The translations under genes were made by a program, and so were the position numbers. Positions 13,873 to 16,286 of a DNA stretch of 16,286 bases are shown in pieces. Below the pieces are notes generated by a model. It had not been told where the DNA came from and did no database searches. It saw only the letters and a list, made by a program, of their open reading frames with translations. Every line of letters starts with the position of its first letter. Position 1 is the stretch's first letter. The DNA comes from Palsa-1188 sp050010575 (GTDB taxonomy: Bacteria > Bacillota > DSM-12270 > Thermacetogeniales > Thermacetogeniaceae), in assembly GCA_050010575.1 (NCBI GenBank), contig JBEKKU010000047.1, positions 1 through 16,286 of the forward strand, given 5' to 3'.

Positions 13873-14369
13873 TGTTGATAACATTATTGCTGTTCTTGTT
13901 AGTGGGCTGCAATAAATTGCCGCAAGGGAGGTCTGATCAGCTAAAAACTGGGCCAAACCTACTCTCGGAGGCCGACACAATTAAGCTTGCAAAAGAACAG
14001 GCTAAGCTGCTGACCGTTGATAAAGTGGAAATGGATACTGCTGGACCAATTTATCGAGTGGTATTCGGTTTAGATGCTAATAATGTTCGCAAAGTAATCT
14101 GGGTTTCGGATCATATCGAATACCAGGAAAACCTCGATAAAGGGATATCCCGAGAAGATGCAATGAAAATAGCAAGAGAAAGGGGGTTCGATAATAATAC
14201 CGGGATCCAACTTGTGTACATCCCGCAGAAGGCCAAACAAATTGCAAGCCTTCGGAATTCTCCCAGCAACATTTTTTGGTGGGTTCGAACCCCGGATGCC
14301 GAAATTACACACCAATTATTTCTGAATTTCTATTACGGAACAGTAGTATATGAATGGGAGAAAAAGTAA
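13851..14369 (+). CDS. Lipoprotein of unknown function, overlapping the C39-like peptidase gene, 172 aa
   Basis: The N-terminus (MDLRPSVVLITLLLFLLVGCNK) is a lipoprotein signal with lipobox LVGC, so the mature protein should be attached to the outer face of the membrane by Cys20. The remainder has two stretches that resemble PepSY-type repeats, SEADTIKLAKEQAKLLTVDKVEMDT...YRVVFG and GISREDAMKIARERGF...IQLVYIP; this is a pattern-level inference. It starts 22 bp before the end of the peptidase gene, has similar A/T-rich base use, and is followed at once by a terminator, so the two form one small operon. A protein held outside the cell next to a secreted protease could act as inhibitor, immunity factor, chaperone or substrate receptor, but no sequence feature decides among these. 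Confidence 0.75.
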   Translation: MDLRPSVVLITLLLFLLVGCNKLPQGRSDQLKTGPNLLSEADTIKLAKEQAKLLTVDKVEMDTAGPIYRVVFGLDANNVRKVIWVSDHIEYQENLDKGISREDAMKIARERGFDNNTGIQLVYIPQKAKQIASLRNSPSNIFWWVRTPDAEITHQLFLNFYYGTVVYEWEKK

Positions 14370-14374
14370 TTATG

Positions 14375-14412
14375 AAAAGGAGGCCTTCAATACCATAGCC
14401 TCCTTTTCTTTT
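14375..14412 (+). terminator. Rho-independent terminator of the peptidase-lipoprotein operon
   Basis: AAAAGGAGGC (14375-14384) pairs perfectly with GCCTCCTTTT (14398-14407), followed by CTTTT. It begins 5 bp after the lipoprotein stop. Confidence 0.93.
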
Positions 14413-14468
14413 GTCTGGACACCCCGAAAGCTTTGCGGTCCCTCTAGTAAGTGCCGTAGCATCCAGAC
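14413..14468. other. 7-bp inverted repeat enclosing a riboswitch-like core on the minus strand
   Basis: GTCTGGA (14413-14419) and TCCAGAC (14462-14468) can close a 42-base loop. Read on the minus strand the loop includes GGGACCGCAAAGC, close to GGGACGCAAAGC of class I cyclic-di-GMP riboswitches. The other conserved parts of that riboswitch are not visible, so I do not call one. Confidence 0.25.
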
Positions 14469-14512
14469 AGTAAGATGTAGCGCACTCGCTGTTATAACTT
14501 TGGCACATCCGC

Positions 14513-14722
14513 TCATCGCAATAGTACTTGAGCGTCGGTTTCCTGGGACTGTAGTATACTTTTCAACAGCTCGATTATCTGCGGGGTGATGCCCTTCTGC
14601 AGGCCGGTGGCCGATACGCCCGGCTCCTGTTTTCGGAACATGAATTTGTGCAGTATCTGCTTGAGCTTCACGACCTGGCTGGACAGTTCATTGCTGACTG
14701 AGGCAGCTTCCCCAGTATTAGC
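14513..14722 (-). pseudogene. Remnant resembling the C-terminal end of a methyl-accepting chemotaxis protein
   Basis: On the minus strand a frame of 69 residues ends at a TGA (14513-14515). It begins ANTGEAASVSNELSSQVVKLKQILHKF, which reads like the last coiled-coil turns of a chemoreceptor (T.EAAS.S.ELS.Q...L...L..F). The tail after it (FRKQEPGV...LLR) is not typical. No start codon or ribosome binding site suits a gene of this length, and the upstream sequence belongs to another remnant. I regard it as a gene scrap at most. Confidence 0.4.
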
Positions 14723-14820
14723 ACGGGGGCACAGATCTTGCTCGTGGTAGCCAAATCAGCTTCAACGAGAGACCTGCCGACTGCCGTCAATTCGCGCCGG
14801 TACACTGGACGCCCTGGGGT

Positions 14821-15126
14821 GTTATCGCCGGCGACTTGGGCACCCCATCTGGCCTGCCGCATCCAAAAACGTGATTGGTGCCGACGACACCAACCTTACC
14901 CGTACAGGGGATGTATGGGGTGAAGTGGCGTGGCCGGGATCCGGCGGCGGTGTCAGTCCATACGAGGCTGAACCTGATTATCAGATCACGTATGGGACTT
15001 ACACCCGCCGGGCGCGGCATCCTGGATATATCCTTCGACGCCGACCCCGGCACCGGTGTAGCGATATATGACAGCACTCCGGTACAGGGAAGCGCCGGCT
15101 GGTTCGTGGTGGACAGCATCAGCTAG
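14821..15126 (+). pseudogene. Decayed sedolisin (S53 serine-carboxyl peptidase) fragment with frameshifts
   Basis: Three consecutive pieces in changing frames match the C-terminal half of S53 peptidases. First VIAGDLGTPSGLP (14821-14859), like the SGDxG region. Then, in another frame, WPAASKNVIGADDTNLT and WPGSGGGVSPYEAEPDYQ (about 14850-14985), like PASSPxVxxVGGTxL and the SGGGxS...P.YQ block. Then, after a further frame change near 15000, GILDISFDADPGTGVAIYDS...GWFVVDSIS (to the TAG at 15124), like the calcium-region PDVSxxAdPxTGxxVYdS run. The active-site motif GGTSxxxP that should follow is replaced by DSIS and a stop. The fragment therefore cannot be active. Sedolisins are secreted acid peptidases, so the island once carried, or picked up, a second extracellular protease. 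Confidence 0.75.
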
Positions 15127-15430
15127 GGGGCTGCCGTGTACCTTTTTCTGTTCATGATCACATTCTATCTTATTATCTCGGGTTCTGATGTCTAATGTCT
15201 GGGGTCCATTTTAGTCTTCCTCGGTCTTGCCTCAGAGAGATCGCGGATGCATATTATCCATATTTTTGGTAGGTCATGCGTGTTAACTTTGTTCAGAAAA
15301 TTATTCTCCAAAAAACTATGTTAACAAATTCGGCTTGAGATCTATTCAGAACTTTAATCCCAATTTTAGATCTTAAAAGCCAGTATTTCCGGTATCCTTT
15401 TGTTCAGAACTTTAATCCCTTTCTATACCT
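15127..15430. repeat. Gene-free AT-rich stretch with short direct and inverted repeats
   Basis: No gene is visible. TTCAGAACTTTAATCCC occurs twice exactly (15345-15361 and 15403-15419, 58 nt apart), and a shorter relative TTCAGAA follows ACTTTG at 15292. TGTTAAC (15281-15287) and GTTAACA (15320-15326) form an inverted repeat around the first of these. They may be remains of a mobile element end next to the island border. Confidence 0.55.
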
Positions 15431-15446
15431 ATTCAATGGGGCTGTC
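15431..15446. repeat. Right copy of the exact 16-bp inverted repeat bordering the island
   Basis: ATTCAATGGGGCTGTC is the exact reverse complement of 7891-7906. It lies 17 bp from the end of the DUF362 gene, while the left copy lies 13 bp from the end of the LolA-like gene. Everything between the two copies is accessory in character. Confidence 0.8.
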
Positions 15447-15463
15447 TTGGCGATCTTACAGGG

Positions 15464-16286
15464 CTACAGCCTGATCAGCTGATAGCTCCGGGAGCCCAGG
15501 CCGATCTGTTCGCCGTAGGCCAGTTGGTGGTTCCAGTCGGTGTAAGGATAGAGCGCCCTGAACTTATCTGCTCCTGCCGGCAGGTCGACGGCGCTGTTCG
15601 GTAAGGACGGCTGGGCGTTGACCAGGTCGATGCAGGCCTGGTCCAGGGCTATCGGGTCGGTGCCGGCCAGGATGCCCACATCCGGCACGATCGGGGTGTC
15701 GTTGTAGTTCCAGCAGTCGCAGTTGGGACTGATATCGAGCAGGAAGGTGATGAACCCGGCCTTCCCTTTTTTGTTTTTGAGCACGGCATAGACATACTCC
15801 ACCATCTTTTCCTGAAGCGTGGAGGGCTCACTCTTCCAACTGATCTCCACCGCGCCCTCGGTGCAGGTGATGGTGCATTCCCCGCACCCCAGGCACTTCT
15901 TGGGGTCGATCTGCGCTGATCCGTCGACGACGGAGATGGCGCCGGCCGGGCACCATTCGGCGCACCGGCCACAGGCGATGCACTTGTCCCGGTCAACCTG
16001 GGGCAGCACATCCGAGTGCATGGCCTGCTTGGCCGCCCGGGTCCCCAGGCCCATGCCGATATTTTTTAACACCCCGCCAAAGCCGGTGGCCTCATGTCCC
16101 TTGAAATGGGTCACGGCGATCAGGGCGTCCGCCTGGAAGGCGGCACTGGCCACCTTCGCTGTCTCAAAATGCTTCAAGGCGATCGGTACGGCCACGTAGT
16201 CGTGCCCTTTCAGACCGTCGGCGATCACCACCGGGGCATCGACGGTGGCATAGGCGAACCCGTTGCCCAGGGCTGTTTCCAGATGG
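15464..16286 (-). CDS. DUF362 protein with two 4Fe-4S ferredoxin sites (5' end outside window)
   Basis: The frame is open to the window edge and reads, from there, LETALGNGFAYATVDAPVV, so the true start lies outside; the GTG at 16231 is internal. The first part is DUF362 (DALIAVTHFKGHEATGFGGVLKNIGMGLGTRAAK). It is followed by a bacterial ferredoxin domain with two complete cluster sites, CIACGRCAEWCP and CLGCGECTITC, and then a second DUF362 segment ending in TDPIALDQACIDLVN. Proteins of this kind are common in strict anaerobes and are presumed to carry electrons to or from an unknown reaction; the function is not known. It points toward the LolA-like gene, and without the island the two would be convergent neighbours. 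Confidence 0.92.
   Translation of the reverse strand, partial: HLETALGNGFAYATVDAPVVIADGLKGHDYVAVPIALKHFETAKVASAAFQADALIAVTHFKGHEATGFGGVLKNIGMGLGTRAAKQAMHSDVLPQVDRDKCIACGRCAEWCPAGAISVVDGSAQIDPKKCLGCGECTITCTEGAVEISWKSEPSTLQEKMVEYVYAVLKNKKGKAGFITFLLDISPNCDCWNYNDTPIVPDVGILAGTDPIALDQACIDLVNAQPSLPNSAVDLPAGADKFRALYPYTDWNHQLAYGEQIGLGSRSYQLIRL

Noticed and set aside
14281..14305. GGGTTCGAACCCC, like a tRNA T-arm
   Set aside because: It lies inside the lipoprotein coding frame and no matching acceptor, D-arm or anticodon arm surrounds it.

Overview
The window most likely comes from a GC-rich, Gram-positive anaerobe of the Peptococcaceae/Desulfotomaculia kind. The basis is a perfect CIRCE operator before groES-groEL, strong GGAGG-type ribosome binding sites, frequent TTG and GTG starts, a moa/mog cluster beside groESL, an iron alcohol dehydrogenase next to a sigma-54 activator, and a mobile element of the DUF6431 type. 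This placement is inferred from gene content and style, not from a phylogenetic marker.

Bases 1-4281 are an ordinary chromosomal block on the + strand. It holds the tail of a sigma-54-dependent activator, an iron-containing alcohol dehydrogenase, and a compact molybdenum cofactor operon (moaA, moaC, a MOSC-domain protein and a MogA/MoaB-type protein). Bases 4282-5080 contain no gene. They hold a degenerate array of hairpin-forming repeats that fold best when read on the minus strand, then an isolated hairpin, then the groESL promoter and CIRCE. Bases 5088-7016 are groES and groEL, closed by a terminator. A membrane-anchored LolA/LppX-like protein follows (7197-7877).

Bases 7891-15446 form an accessory island, squeezed between the LolA-like gene and a convergent DUF362 ferredoxin gene at the right edge (15464 to the window end, minus strand). 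An exact 16-bp inverted repeat lies at its two borders, 13 bp from one chromosomal gene and 17 bp from the other. Inside are, in order: a truncated IS1182-type transposase; a three-gene transposon (DUF6431 zinc-ribbon protein, DD(35)E transposase with a Mu-type C-terminus, AAA+ ATPase) whose ATPase runs in frame into a group II intron reverse transcriptase remnant; small remnants including a carboxypeptidase-regulatory-like domain; an AT-rich, apparently intact pair made of a secreted C39-like cysteine peptidase and an overlapping lipoprotein; decayed pieces of a chemoreceptor-like tail and a sedolisin (S53) peptidase; and a gene-free stretch with short direct repeats.

The points most worth attention are the minus-strand hairpin array with compensatory changes upstream of groES, the inverted-repeat bounded island, the ATPase-reverse transcriptase fusion carrying a 12-bp double-stop insert, and the peptidase-lipoprotein pair.
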